The notes under the pieces: generated by a model
Seen by the model: only the letters and a program-made list of their open reading frames with translations
What the model was told of the DNA's origin: nothing
Database searches by the model: none
Source of the DNA: Phormidium ambiguum IAM M-71
GTDB lineage: Bacteria; Cyanobacteriota; Cyanobacteriia; Cyanobacteriales; Aerosakkonemataceae
Length of the DNA: 64,000 bases
Reading direction: 5' to 3'
NCBI RefSeq assembly: GCF_001904725.1
Contig: NZ_MRCE01000011.1
Coordinates: 1-64,000 of the forward strand
Made by a program: the position numbers and the translations under genes
Part shown: positions 29,874 through 39,635 of the stretch, one piece after another
How positions within the stretch are numbered: position 1 is the first letter of the stretch
How the letters are laid out: each line of letters starts with the position of its first letter

Positions 29874-29966
29874 GATACATTAATTATTGAAGAGTTAAGT
29901 CAGCCTTCTGTCTTCTTAGACTAAAATAGTCGATAAACTTTCACAACTAGTCAGAGGGAAGCAGAG

Positions 29967-30548
29967 GTGACTAGCAACAGGGAGACAGAAAACCAAAACG
30001 AAACCAGCGTTTCCACCAAAGAACGCCTAAATTCTAGTTATTACGGCTTATTAGGGCTGCACCCTGCCGCATCCCCTGTAGAAATTCGGCGGGCTTACCG
30101 AGAATTAAGCAAACGCTACCATCCCGATACTACAGAATTACCAAAAGCGATCGCCACCAGCAAATTCCAACAACTCAACGAAGCCTACGCCACCCTCAGC
30201 AACCCAGAACGCCGACTAACCTACGACTACAAAATTGGCTACTCTCGCGTCGCTGTCGTACAACCAAAGCCAAACCTACATCAACCAATTTCCCAAAAAA
30301 CCCATTCCTCTTCCGCCTACCTCGACCCCACCGACAGACCCCTCGATGGCGGAGAAATCTTCGCCTTATTTCTTCTTCTTTTAACCTTCATTGGCTGTTT
30401 AGTCTTAGCCTTCGTCGTCGCCCTAACTCGTGGTGAAACAGCATTACAACCCTTAGTTACACAAACAGAAAATCAAACCATACTCAAACAAGTCACACCC
30501 ACCCCAATAAGTTCATTCCCAGTTCACTCTGCACCATCTCTGAGCTAA
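29967..30548 (+). CDS. J-domain protein with C-terminal membrane anchor
   Basis: 193 aa; start GTG at 29967. J domain at about 23-85 (YYGLLGLHPAASPVEIRRAYRELSKRYHPD) with the HPD tripeptide needed to stimulate Hsp70. A Pro/Ser linker and one membrane helix (about 130-152) follow. It lacks the Gly/Phe and zinc regions, so it is a type III co-chaperone that probably recruits DnaK to a membrane. Followed closely by a DUF3143 gene. Confidence 0.9.
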   Translation: MTSNRETENQNETSVSTKERLNSSYYGLLGLHPAASPVEIRRAYRELSKRYHPDTTELPKAIATSKFQQLNEAYATLSNPERRLTYDYKIGYSRVAVVQPKPNLHQPISQKTHSSSAYLDPTDRPLDGGEIFALFLLLLTFIGCLVLAFVVALTRGETALQPLVTQTENQTILKQVTPTPISSFPVHSAPSLS

Positions 30549-30605
30549 TAAGCGTAAAAATAATAGTTAAAGGTTAACTATTCCTCACCTTTAACTTATT
30601 AAACT

Positions 30606-30878
30606 ATGACGATTCCTCCTCCAGAAACTCCCTTGTATAACCATCCCTTACCGGAGATTGAACAATGGTTAAAAATGCAAGGATGTCAACAAGACGAAAC
30701 AGAACTACATTGCTGGCGAGTGGAAAAACCCGCCTGGAAAGCAGAATTGTGGCTAGATATTGACCAAATAACCGTTCGGTATCTCAACGCTGGGGAAAAC
30801 GATCAGGATATTCAACGTTCTTTTAAATATTCCCTGAGTCGCCGCGATATTGAAGAAGCAATTTTCTCAGGCCCCTAA
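30606..30878 (+). CDS. DUF3143 protein
   Basis: 90 aa, cyanobacteria-restricted family. Typical blocks are TPLYNHPLPEIEQWLKMQGCQQD, CWRVEKPAWKAELWLDIDQITVRYL and FKYSLSRRDIEEAIFSGP. Function unknown. It sits 57 nt after the J-domain gene and may share its transcript. Confidence 0.88.
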   Translation: MTIPPPETPLYNHPLPEIEQWLKMQGCQQDETELHCWRVEKPAWKAELWLDIDQITVRYLNAGENDQDIQRSFKYSLSRRDIEEAIFSGP

Positions 30879-30885
30879 AACAATT

Positions 30886-30992
30886 TTGGATTTTGGATTT
30901 TAGATTTGAGAAAATGGCAGATAAAATCATCCATATTGATTGGTTAAATAGCAATCTGAAAATCGAAAATCTAAAATCGCAAATCCAAAATT
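30886..30992. repeat. GGATTTTAGATTT / AAATCTAAAATC inverted repeat
   Basis: Units of ttggattttggattttagattt are mirrored by aaaatctaaaatcgcaaatcc, forming an imperfect long hairpin between the convergent DUF3143 and uppS genes. It may act in termination. Confidence 0.7.
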
Positions 30993-30993
30993 G

Positions 30994-31743
30994 CTAGACT
31001 TTGCCAAAACGTCGATCGCGTCTTTGATAAGCAGACAAAGCTTGATGAAACTCCTTCCGGTCAAAATCCGGCCACAGAGTCTGAGTAATATAAATTTCTG
31101 CATAAGCCATTTGCCAAAGCAGAAAATTACTAATTCGCATTTCGCCGCTAGTCCGAATTAATAAATCGGGATCGCAAATACCCGCCGTATACAGATGACT
31201 TTCAAACAAAGATCGATCGATTTCTTCTGGTTTCAAAGTACCTTGTTGAACTTGATTTGCGATCGCCCGACAAGCCTGTAAAATTTCCTCCCTGCCCCCA
31301 TAATTCGTCGCCACCGTAAACTTAATGCCTTGATTTTCTTTAGTTTCCGTCATCGATCGCTCAATTTCAGCTTGCAGCGACGACGGTAGAGAATTTAAAT
31401 TACCTACAAAGCGAATTTGGACATTCTCTTCCATCATTTCCCGCAACTCTTGGCGCAAAACCCGTTCAAACAAAGTCATCAAAAAATCAACTTCCTCTAA
31501 AGGCCGCCCCCAATTCTCCGTCGAAAAAGCATAAGCAGTTAACGCCTCAATTCCCCAATCCTTACAACAGCGCAACAAATCCTTCAGTGCATCAACCCCG
31601 CGCCTATGCCCCATAATTCGCGGTAAACCTTTTTGTTTCGCCCAGCGACCATTGCCATCCATAATCACCGCTACGTGCCTGGGTAATCTCTCTGGCTCCA
31701 AATCATCCGGCAGATATTTCAAAACAGTTTGCTTAGCCGTCAT
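30994..31743 (-). CDS. uppS: Isoprenyl (undecaprenyl diphosphate) synthase
   Basis: cis-Prenyltransferase making the C55 lipid carrier for peptidoglycan and glycans. 249 aa; catalytic Asp in [14 protein letters not shown], then [21 protein letters not shown], and the C-terminal [15 protein letters not shown] block. It lies downstream of cdaA on the same strand, an order common in cyanobacteria. Confidence 0.96.
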   Translation of the reverse strand: MTAKQTVLKYLPDDLEPERLPRHVAVIMDGNGRWAKQKGLPRIMGHRRGVDALKDLLRCCKDWGIEALTAYAFSTENWGRPLEEVDFLMTLFERVLRQELREMMEENVQIRFVGNLNSLPSSLQAEIERSMTETKENQGIKFTVATNYGGREEILQACRAIANQVQQGTLKPEEIDRSLFESHLYTAGICDPDLLIRTSGEMRISNFLLWQMAYAEIYITQTLWPDFDRKEFHQALSAYQRRDRRFGKV

Positions 31744-31890
31744 ATAAACTTTAAAAATCTTGAATGCGTTACTTTTTCAATGACAGGAACAGTTTCAATT
31801 CAGTTAATTTTTACCATCTATAGAGGTATCGTGTTCGATCGTTACATCGTCACTGTAAATAGCTTCCGTCTAATTGCCCTCACTGACAAG

Positions 31891-32796
31891 TCATCTCTTA
31901 TCCTTTACATTTGACCGCCAACTAAATAAACGTCCAAAAAGCGCCTGTCCACCAGAACCAATTTGCCGACCTATACTACGGATAGGAGCAACAGCCCTCT
32001 CATCACTAGAAGAAGAAAAGCGCAACTCCAGAAGTTCCTTTAGTTTACTGCCAGTTAAAGGTCGATTTAGCACTCCCTTTTCCGCTAACGAAATCGAACC
32101 CGTTTCTTCAGATACAACAATACATAAACAATTTTCGACTCGCTCCGTAATTCCCATCGCCGCCCGGTGGCGCGTCCCCAACTGACGAGATGCCGTCCGC
32201 TCCGAAAGAGGTAAAATCACTCCTGCCGAGACAATTCGTGAACCAGCAATCAACACCGCCCCATCATGCAATAAAGTTGAAGTTTGGAAAATCGTCTGTA
32301 ACAGTTCCTTAGACACTTCCGCATTCAGTTTCACCCCCGGCACCGAAAAATCCTGCTCATCAATTGGACTACTAGTTTCCATAATGATTAAGGCCCCAAT
32401 TCGGTTTTGAGACAGTTCTTTCACCGCATCCACAATTTCATCAGTTACACTGTCTTGCTTAGGGATAGCTCGACCAGGTTGATTAAACAACTGCATAATC
32501 TCTCCCCGACCAAGCTGTTCTAAAAATCTGCGAAACTCCGACTGAAAGATTACAGCCATTGCTACAGCTGAACCAACTACTAATTTGTCCAGAACAAAAT
32601 TCAAGAGATATAAGTCTAGACTTTTACTTAAAACACTAGCCAACATCAGGATAATAAATCCCCTGACCACCCAAAGGGTACGTCGCTCACCAATGATGAC
32701 CAGCACCATATAGGTGAGAGCTAAAACCAAACCCACATCAACTAAACGCAGAACCCAACTAGGGTCGGTCAGCCATTTGCGTAGCGCATCTCCCAT
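31891..32796 (-). CDS. cdaA: Diadenylate cyclase CdaA
   Basis: Makes c-di-AMP from two ATP. 301 aa: three N-terminal membrane helices (about 15-35, 42-62, 66-85), then a DAC domain with the two catalytic motifs DGA (D178-A180) and RHR (GTRHRAAMG). A CdaR regulator, often beside cdaA in Firmicutes, is absent; instead uppS follows and lysA precedes. c-di-AMP in cyanobacteria is linked to osmotic and night-time homeostasis. Confidence 0.95.
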   Translation of the reverse strand: MGDALRKWLTDPSWVLRLVDVGLVLALTYMVLVIIGERRTLWVVRGFIILMLASVLSKSLDLYLLNFVLDKLVVGSAVAMAVIFQSEFRRFLEQLGRGEIMQLFNQPGRAIPKQDSVTDEIVDAVKELSQNRIGALIIMETSSPIDEQDFSVPGVKLNAEVSKELLQTIFQTSTLLHDGAVLIAGSRIVSAGVILPLSERTASRQLGTRHRAAMGITERVENCLCIVVSEETGSISLAEKGVLNRPLTGSKLKELLELRFSSSSDERAVAPIRSIGRQIGSGGQALFGRLFSWRSNVKDKR

Positions 32797-33138
32797 CAGT
32801 TCTGGAATAAATTACTTTACAACTTCCTTGCTGTTACCATATCAATCAAGCTACTAAACGAGATTTGAGCCAAAAAGAATGTATTTTTATCATAATTTCA
32901 ATTATTCCCAGTGGGATCGAGAGTCTACAATTGCTTAGATTTTTCATTTAATTTTAATTGTTTTTCTGACTTGAATTGCTAAAAAATGTTTTTTTACCGC
33001 TTAAGATAAATCTTAACTTTCCGCAGTTCAAAAACTATTTAATTTCAAAAACAATTTTTTGCAGACAGAAGAGGAAAGCGAACAGGGGAAAGTTTTGAGT
33101 TAGAGTTTTCCTCGCCACTACTCCCCTAAGTTTCTGTC
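32797..33138. other. lysA-cdaA spacer
   Basis: 342 nt, AT-rich with many T and A runs and no ORF. It contains the cdaA leader and presumably its promoter. A possible short G-rich patch (about 33075-33090) recalls the composite repeats. No clear terminator for lysA seen. Confidence 0.45.
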
Positions 33139-34521
33139 TTAGATTAATCGCTGTGGTAAGCGATCGCATCTTACCAAATCTTGATAAGTCTCTCGCTGAA
33201 TAATCACATTCGCTTCGCCATCTTTCACTAAAACCGCCGCCGGACGAGGCACTCGGTTATAGTTAGAGGCCATGCTGTAATTGTAAGCACCTGTACTCAG
33301 TACCACCAAAACATCTCCCGGTTGAGTTGGTGGCAAAGAGATATCTTTGATTAACACATCTCCTGATTCGCAGTGTTTACCAGCAACAGTCACCGTTTCC
33401 GTCCAAGACGCAGACATCTTATTTGCGACTACGGCTCGGTAAACTGATTGATAAGTAATCGGACGGGGATTATCTGACATTCCACCATCTACAGAAAGAT
33501 AAGTCCGAATTTCGGGTACTTCTTTGCGACTACCAAGAGTGTAAGCTGTCACACAAGCCGAACCAATTAGAGAACGTCCAGGTTCACACATTAGTTTTGG
33601 CAAAGGTACTTGTTGCTCTTGACAAGCAGCCGTTACTGCTTCACAAACAACCTTCGACCATTCTGCAATACTTGGGGGATCGTCGGCTTCCGTGTAGCGA
33701 ATGCCTAAACCACCACCAATATTTAAATGAGTTACTGGTAAACCATAATCAGCTGCTTTTTTCAGCCACTGCACCATTACTCCAGGTAAATCTTGATGGG
33801 GTTGGAGTTCAAATATTTGCGAACCAATGTGAGCGTGCAGTCCTATACATTGAAGGTTGGGATTGTTGCTCACAAATTTAAATACTTGGTCTATTTGATT
33901 TGGATCGAAGCCAAATTTACTATCTAAATGACCAGTGCGGATATATTCGTGAGTATGACATTCGATTCCCGGAGTTAGCCGCAGCATAATTGATACTGGC
34001 AATTTAGCTAAATCTGCCAAAGTTTCCAGTTCTAGCCAATTATCGACAATTATTGTGCAATTGGATGCGATCGCCAATTGTAATTCCTGAACCGACTTGT
34101 TATTGCCGTGAAAATACAATTTTTCGGGAGCCACACCAGCTTGAATCGCCGTGTAAAGTTCCCCTCCCGATACTACTTCTACAGCTAAACCTTCACTATG
34201 GACGATCGCACAAATCGCCATACAATTCCAAGCCTTAGAAGCATAAACTACCTGAGATTCCCCAGCATAGAAAGTTTTAAAACTATCGCGGTATTGGCGA
34301 CAAGCAGTTCTGAGAGTTTCTTCATCCAAAATATATAACGGCGAACCAAATTGAGCCACCAACGCCGTCACATCACAGCCACCAATTTCTAAACAATCGT
34401 TACTATTAACCTTAGCTGTTAAAGGTAAAAGTTCCTGATTTGGCGAAGTAGTAGTACTCCTAGACTCAGAAAAATACTGATAACCAGAATTGCGAACCCC
34501 AGCAGGGTGAGTTGATACCAT
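33139..34521 (-). CDS. lysA: Diaminopimelate decarboxylase
   Basis: PLP enzyme converting meso-DAP to lysine. 460 aa from the ATG at 34521 (MVSTHPAGVRNSGYQYF), which matches cyanobacterial starts; a GTG at 34560 would add 13 residues. The PLP lysine is in VVYASKAWNC; HIGSQIF, LNIGGGLGIRY, CEPGRSLIGSACVT and the C-terminal LSTGAYNYSMASNYN motif are all present. Divergent from rimI with an 80-nt gap. Confidence 0.96.
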   Translation of the reverse strand: MVSTHPAGVRNSGYQYFSESRSTTTSPNQELLPLTAKVNSNDCLEIGGCDVTALVAQFGSPLYILDEETLRTACRQYRDSFKTFYAGESQVVYASKAWNCMAICAIVHSEGLAVEVVSGGELYTAIQAGVAPEKLYFHGNNKSVQELQLAIASNCTIIVDNWLELETLADLAKLPVSIMLRLTPGIECHTHEYIRTGHLDSKFGFDPNQIDQVFKFVSNNPNLQCIGLHAHIGSQIFELQPHQDLPGVMVQWLKKAADYGLPVTHLNIGGGLGIRYTEADDPPSIAEWSKVVCEAVTAACQEQQVPLPKLMCEPGRSLIGSACVTAYTLGSRKEVPEIRTYLSVDGGMSDNPRPITYQSVYRAVVANKMSASWTETVTVAGKHCESGDVLIKDISLPPTQPGDVLVVLSTGAYNYSMASNYNRVPRPAAVLVKDGEANVIIQRETYQDLVRCDRLPQRLI

Positions 34522-34600
34522 AGTGTGGGAGTAATCCTCAAAAAACCAATTCAAAGTCACAAGCTCAAAAGCTGTACTTTAACCAGTTTACAATCGCGCC

Positions 34601-35302
34601 TTGACACATCTATTAACTATTCAATCTTTAACCCCAGACTTTCTACCAGCAGTAGTCGAACTAGACCAAAAATGTTTTGCTGGTGGACTCTGGACTATAG
34701 ACGGCTACAAACGCGAGCTAGACAGTCCCAATAGTGACATTTTGTTAATTTTAGAAGCGCCAGGGAGCAGAGGGGCAGGGGTGCAGGGGTGCAGGGGTGC
34801 AGAAAGTAAAGATTCCCCTTGTCCCCAGTCCCCAGTTCCCTTGTCCCCTTATCCCCAGTCCCCAATCCCCAGTCCCCAGTCCCCAGTCCCCAATCCCCCA
34901 CTCTTGGCAATGGGCTGTCAGTGGGCTATTTTAGATGAGGCACACATTACAATTGTGGCTGTCTGTCCCAACTACCAACATCAAGGATTAGGTCAGGCGA
35001 TGCTGCTAGCTTTGTTGTCTAGAGCCAGACAACGAGGATTAGAAAGAGCCACCTTAGAAGTAAAAGCGTCCAATCAGCCAGCCATTTCTCTTTACCAAAA
35101 GTTTGGCTTTAAAGTAGCTGGAAGGCGACGTGGATACTATCAAGATACAGGTGAAGATGCTTTGATTCTTTGGCTAAATGGTTTGCAAAAGGCAGAATTT
35201 ACGCAGACATTAGCCGAATGGGAACAGCGAATTTGCTTGCGTCTTGCTGCTTGTGGTTGGGTATTGCAGATGAAAGAAATTGCTAATGACAAGGAAAAAT
35301 AA
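34601..35302 (+). CDS. rimI: GNAT acetyltransferase RimI with repeat-encoded insertion
   Basis: Predicted N-terminal acetyltransferase of ribosomal protein S18. 233 aa, start TTG at 34601. The acetyl-CoA site is VAVCPNYQHQGLGQAML; the C-terminal core has ASNQPAISLYQKFGF and RRGYYQDTGEDALIL. Residues about 54-100 are a Gly/Arg then Pro/Ser/Gln-rich segment encoded by a composite repeat, lying in the loop between the second and third strands. Typical RimI is about 150 aa, so this protein is enlarged by the insert and by a C-terminal extension. It precedes clpC, as in many cyanobacteria. Confidence 0.88.
   Translation: MTHLLTIQSLTPDFLPAVVELDQKCFAGGLWTIDGYKRELDSPNSDILLILEAPGSRGAGVQGCRGAESKDSPCPQSPVPLSPYPQSPIPSPQSPVPNPPLLAMGCQWAILDEAHITIVAVCPNYQHQGLGQAMLLALLSRARQRGLERATLEVKASNQPAISLYQKFGFKVAGRRRGYYQDTGEDALILWLNGLQKAEFTQTLAEWEQRICLRLAACGWVLQMKEIANDKEK
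34758..34900. repeat. Intragenic composite repeat inside rimI
   Basis: GGGGCAGGGGTGCAG units, linker gaaagtaaagattcccc, then CCCCAGT heptamers (cccagtccccagtccccaatcc). No stop in the rimI frame. It is close in layout and sequence to the insert in lpxC. Confidence 0.9.
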
Positions 35303-35345
35303 AGAGTAAGTAAAGGGAAAATTTTCGATGTTTTAGCTCTATAAA

Positions 35346-35378
35346 TGGCGATCGCAAATCTAAAATCGCCAATTTTTT
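35346..35378 (+). terminator. Terminator after rimI
   Basis: TGGCGAT (35346-35352) pairs with ATCGCCA (35365-35371), followed by a run of six T (35373-35378). The stem includes a GCGATCGC octamer. Confidence 0.75.
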
Positions 35379-35491
35379 ATCGATAAAGAAGTAGAAATTA
35401 AGGGTTGTTTCATCCGAAATAATGACAGCCCTTCAGAATCCCTATGCTAGAATCAAACCTACCGGGACTCAGCAGGTGATGGAAGGCTGCC

Positions 35492-37966
35492 ATGTTTGAA
35501 CGCTTTACAGAAAAGGCTATTAAAGTGATCATGCTGGCCCAGGAAGAAGCACGTCGCCTGGGACACAACTTTGTAGGTACAGAACAGATCTTATTAGGTC
35601 TGATTGGTGAGGGCACAGGTGTCGCCGCCAAGGTACTAAAATCGATGGGCGTTAATTTAAAAGACGCTCGAATTGAGGTAGAAAAAATTATCGGTAGGGG
35701 TTCTGGATTTGTTGCTGTAGAAATACCGTTTACCCCTCGAGCGAAGCGCGTTTTGGAGTTATCCCTGGAAGAAGCTCGTCAACTAGGGCATAACTACATT
35801 GGCACTGAGCATCTCCTTTTAGGTCTGATCCGGGAAGGGGAAGGGGTCGCAGCCAGGGTTCTGGAAAATCTGGGTGTTGATTTGTCGAAGGTTCGCACCC
35901 AAGTAATTCGGATGTTGGGCGAAAATACGGAAGTTACTCCAGGCGCAACTCAAGGACGGACAAAAACTCCGACTTTGGATGAGTTTGGCTCGAACCTCAC
36001 TCAAATGGCTGGAGAAGGGAAACTCGATCCAGTTGTAGGTCGCCAAAGGGAAATTGAACGGGTAATTCAAATCTTGGGTCGGCGGACTAAGAACAATCCA
36101 GTTTTAATCGGGGAACCTGGTGTTGGTAAAACTGCGATCGCAGAAGGTTTAGCCCAACGCATCGCTAATTCTGATGTGCCAGATATCCTCGAAGATAAGC
36201 GGGTGGTCACTCTCGATATCGGCTTGCTGGTTGCAGGTACAAAGTATCGGGGTGAATTTGAAGAACGTTTGAAAAAAATTATGGACGAAATCCGCTCGGC
36301 GGGGAATGTCATCTTAGTCATAGACGAGGTGCATACTCTGATCGGTGCGGGTGCGGCTGAAGGCGCGATCGATGCTGCTAATATTCTCAAACCAGCTTTA
36401 GCACGGGGCGAACTCCAGTGCATTGGAGCAACAACTTTAGATGAATATCGCAAGCACATTGAAAGAGATGCGGCTTTAGAAAGACGCTTCCAACCAGTAA
36501 TGGTGGGCGAACCAACTGTAGACGAAACTATTGAGATTCTCTACGGTTTGCGCGAACGCTACGAGCAACACCATAAGCTGAAGATTTCCGACGAGGCGAT
36601 CGTTGCGGCTGCGAAGTTATCCGATCGCTACATCTCAGATCGGTTCTTGCCAGATAAAGCGATCGATTTGATTGATGAAGCTGGTTCGAGAGTCCGATTG
36701 ATCAACTCCCAACTGCCACCAGCAGCGAAGGAATTGGATAAAGAACTGCGTCAAGTCTTGAAAGAAAAAGACGATGCAGTGAGATCCCAAGACTTCGATC
36801 GAGCGGGTGAGTTGCGCGATCGAGAAATGGAAATCAAGAGCCAAATTCGCTCCATTTCTCAAAACAAAAAGACTACGGAAACTTCCGACAACAAGGATGT
36901 TGCACCAGTAGTTACCGAAGAAGATATTGCTCAAATTGTCGCTTCTTGGACAGGTGTTCCAGTGAATAAACTCACTGAATCTGAGTCTGAGAAACTGCTA
37001 CACATGGAAGACACCCTGCATCAACGTTTAATTGGTCAGGAAGAAGCTGTAACAGCAGTATCGCGGGCAATTCGACGGGCGAGAGTTGGCTTGAAAAATC
37101 CCAATCGTCCGATCGCCAGCTTCGTATTCTCAGGCCCAACTGGGGTAGGTAAAACCGAATTAGCGAAAGCTTTAGCATCCTACTTCTTCGGTTCTGAAGA
37201 AGCCATGATCCGCTTGGATATGTCGGAATACATGGAACGGCACACCGTTTCTAAGTTGATTGGTTCTCCTCCGGGTTACGTTGGATACAACGAAGGCGGA
37301 CAATTAACCGAAGCAGTACGTCGTCGTCCTTACACAGTGGTACTTTTCGACGAAATCGAAAAAGCCCACCCCGATGTATTCAATATGCTGCTGCAAATCT
37401 TGGAAGATGGTCGTTTGACTGATGCTAAAGGTCGGACGGTAGACTTCAAGAACACCTTGTTGATCATGACTTCCAACATCGGTTCCAAGGTAATTGAAAA
37501 AGGCGGCGGTTCTTTAGGCTTTGAATTCTCCTCCGACCAAAACGAAGCGCAGTACAACCGCATTCGTTCCTTGGTAAATGAAGAACTCAAGCAATACTTC
37601 CGTCCAGAATTCCTCAACCGTTTGGATGAAATCATTGTCTTCCGACAACTCTCCAAAGATGAGGTTAAGGAAATTGCCGATATCATGCTCAAGGAAGTAT
37701 TTGGCCGCTTGTTAGAACAAGACATTACTTTAGAAGTAACCGAAGCTTTCAAAGACCGCTTGGTACAAGAAGGATACAACCCCAGCTATGGTGCAAGACC
37801 TTTACGCCGTGCAATTATGCGCTTGTTAGAGGATAGCTTGGCTGAGGAAATTCTTTCTGGTCGCATCCAAACCGGAGATACCGTAATTGTGGATGTAGAT
37901 GACCAAGGACAAGTAAAAGTACGTCCAGGGGAAAAGCGCGAGTTATTACCCCAAGCGGCTGAATAA
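35492..37966 (+). CDS. clpC: ATP-dependent Clp protease ATPase subunit ClpC
   Basis: Hsp100 unfoldase that feeds ClpP/ClpR. 824 aa: duplicated Clp-N repeats (about 1-150), AAA D1 with Walker A GEPGVGKT (207-214) and VIDEVHTL, a UVR motif/middle domain (about 420-480), AAA D2 with GPTGVGKT (548-555) and LFDEIEKAH, and a C-terminal D2-small domain. Near-identical in layout to cyanobacterial/plastid ClpC. A possible -10 element TAGAAT lies at 35448-35453. Terminator follows at 38049. Confidence 0.98.
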   Translation: MFERFTEKAIKVIMLAQEEARRLGHNFVGTEQILLGLIGEGTGVAAKVLKSMGVNLKDARIEVEKIIGRGSGFVAVEIPFTPRAKRVLELSLEEARQLGHNYIGTEHLLLGLIREGEGVAARVLENLGVDLSKVRTQVIRMLGENTEVTPGATQGRTKTPTLDEFGSNLTQMAGEGKLDPVVGRQREIERVIQILGRRTKNNPVLIGEPGVGKTAIAEGLAQRIANSDVPDILEDKRVVTLDIGLLVAGTKYRGEFEERLKKIMDEIRSAGNVILVIDEVHTLIGAGAAEGAIDAANILKPALARGELQCIGATTLDEYRKHIERDAALERRFQPVMVGEPTVDETIEILYGLRERYEQHHKLKISDEAIVAAAKLSDRYISDRFLPDKAIDLIDEAGSRVRLINSQLPPAAKELDKELRQVLKEKDDAVRSQDFDRAGELRDREMEIKSQIRSISQNKKTTETSDNKDVAPVVTEEDIAQIVASWTGVPVNKLTESESEKLLHMEDTLHQRLIGQEEAVTAVSRAIRRARVGLKNPNRPIASFVFSGPTGVGKTELAKALASYFFGSEEAMIRLDMSEYMERHTVSKLIGSPPGYVGYNEGGQLTEAVRRRPYTVVLFDEIEKAHPDVFNMLLQILEDGRLTDAKGRTVDFKNTLLIMTSNIGSKVIEKGGGSLGFEFSSDQNEAQYNRIRSLVNEELKQYFRPEFLNRLDEIIVFRQLSKDEVKEIADIMLKEVFGRLLEQDITLEVTEAFKDRLVQEGYNPSYGARPLRRAIMRLLEDSLAEEILSGRIQTGDTVIVDVDDQGQVKVRPGEKRELLPQAAE

Positions 37967-37967
37967 A

Positions 37968-38036
37968 TTATGAGTGATAAGTTTTGAGTTTTTAGTTATT
38001 AATTACACTAAAAAATTAAAACTTAAAGCTTAAAAT
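37968..38036. repeat. AGTTTTGAGTTTTTAG / AAAACTTAAAGC repeat after clpC
   Basis: AT-rich inverted heptamer-like repeat, the same family as the atpH-atpA spacer copy. Confidence 0.6.
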
Positions 38037-38048
38037 TTCTGGGAAAAC

Positions 38049-38081
38049 AGAACGGTAGGAAATAAGCCTACCGTTCTTTTT
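38049..38081 (+). terminator. Rho-independent terminator of clpC
   Basis: Perfect 11-bp stem AGAACGGTAGG (38049-38059) / CCTACCGTTCT (38067-38077), 7-nt loop, T-run to 38081. Confidence 0.93.
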
Positions 38082-38138
38082 GTTAATGTATATGGGCGCA
38101 TTTCTCCATCAAATAAACGTAAGGAAAAGGAATAACTT

Positions 38139-38969
38139 ATGAAATATAAAGTAGGTTCTGAATTAGTTTATACTATCAATCAACCTAGCACTTTTATTTT
38201 TAATGTACAGGTTGTCAGAAATGAGTTTCAAAAGATTATTGCTGAAGAGTTGCACCTCGATCCACAATTACCTTTCGATGAATTAACTGTTGATGAAAGC
38301 GGAAATCGCTATATTCGCTTAGTAGCACCTCAAGGTAAGTTAACAGTAAATTATCAAGCAACTGTGGATTTATCTCACTTTTTTACCGATGGGAAAACTA
38401 TATCAGAAGTACCGCCCGCAAAATTACCAATGGAAACTTTTAAATATCTGTATCCTAGCCGTTATTGTCAGTCAGATATGTTATTTGGTTTGGTGCAAAG
38501 TGAGTTTAATGATTTACCACCAGGATATTCGAGAGTAGCAGGTATTTGTGATTGGATTTATGACAAGGTAACGTATCTTTCTGGAAGTAGTGATTCCCAA
38601 ACTTCAGCTTATGATACAGCGATGCAAAGGGCGGGTGTTTGTCGAGATTTTGCTCATTTAGGTGTGGGTTTTTGTCGGGCTTTGAATATTCCAGCGCGGT
38701 TTGTTAGCGTGTATGCTTATCAGTTAGATCCACAAGATTTTCATGCAGTTTTTGAGGCTTATTTGGGCGATCGCTGGTATTTATTCGATGCGACAAAGTT
38801 AGCACCAAAAGAGGGTTTTATTCGAGTTGGCACAGGTCGAGATGCGGCTGATGTTTCGGTTGCGACTATTTTTGGTTCGGTAAACTTGGAGGAAATGAAT
38901 ATTTCTGTAGACCAAATTTCTGAAGAAAAAGCTGATACTAATACAGGTGATGCAATTGCGATCGCCTAG
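38139..38969 (+). CDS. Transglutaminase-like (papain-fold) protein
   Basis: 276 aa. An N-terminal beta-rich domain (transglut_N-like, about 1-100) precedes the transglutaminase core with the triad C168 (AGVCRDFAHL), H202 (DFHAVFEAYL) and D217 (YLFDATKLAP). No signal peptide, so it is cytosolic. Such enzymes may be proteases or crosslinkers; the substrate is unknown. A strong terminator lies just upstream, so it has its own promoter. The C-terminal 40 residues are acidic and unlike the core. Confidence 0.88.
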   Translation: MKYKVGSELVYTINQPSTFIFNVQVVRNEFQKIIAEELHLDPQLPFDELTVDESGNRYIRLVAPQGKLTVNYQATVDLSHFFTDGKTISEVPPAKLPMETFKYLYPSRYCQSDMLFGLVQSEFNDLPPGYSRVAGICDWIYDKVTYLSGSSDSQTSAYDTAMQRAGVCRDFAHLGVGFCRALNIPARFVSVYAYQLDPQDFHAVFEAYLGDRWYLFDATKLAPKEGFIRVGTGRDAADVSVATIFGSVNLEEMNISVDQISEEKADTNTGDAIAIA

Positions 38970-39118
38970 TACTTTTTCAGTATGTACACTTTATGTGTAA
39001 CAGCTAGTACATAAAAATCAATAATAGTCTGATACACTTCTTCTATTGCTAACAATGCACCCTGATAATTCTGTCATCAAACCAATTATTACTTACTTAG
39101 CAAAAATAAGTATAATTT

Positions 39119-39319
39119 TTAGCTTGAACTAGCTTGAACTAACTCACGAGATTCTTGCTTAACGTAACCCGCCATAGCTGCTAATTGTAACTTTAAAAAA
39201 GCATTCAAATCTTCTGATTCATACTTTTGGCATAAAAGTTGTCGTAGCAAGTTTTCCGCTTCTACAGTTAAATAACCAGTTGTTAAAGCTTGTTGCACCA
39301 CATCACGAATCAAAATCAT
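39119..39319 (-). CDS. Small hypothetical protein, 66 aa
   Basis: Starts at ATG 39319 after an excellent ribosome-binding site (GGGGAGGTGC on the minus strand), which argues against the 15-codon longer reading. Opening MILIRDVVQQALTTGYLTVEAENLLRQLL is helical and charged. It recalls small cyanobacterial proteins of unknown role; I do not recognise the family securely. It stands alone between the transglutaminase and signal peptidase genes. Confidence 0.65.
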   Translation of the reverse strand: MILIRDVVQQALTTGYLTVEAENLLRQLLCQKYESEDLNAFLKLQLAAMAGYVKQESRELVQASSS

Positions 39320-39635
39320 AGCACCTCCCCAAAGAAAATAAACAAAAAACGAATATGAAAACATTCATATAATCTATCGATGTAATATGACTCCTGAACT
39401 CCTGATGATGTTTCCGGCAACTAATTTGTGATAGATTCATAATTTAATGTTTCATTAATCCTGCCAGCTAATGAATAAATTAGATGGCATCATTAAAATC
39501 TATGAAGTTACACAGTTACTTTAATTTCATCTGTCTTGAGGATGAAAGAAGCGAAGAAGTTATTTTCTAAGTGACAGTACTTCTATATGTTTTAGTGAAA
39601 TAATAGTTTCGTTTGCTGTATCAAAAATAACATTT

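Noticed and set aside
34522-34560. Longer LysA from the GTG at 34560
   Set aside because: Extra 13 residues are not family-like and would run close to the rimI promoter; ATG at 34521 fits better.
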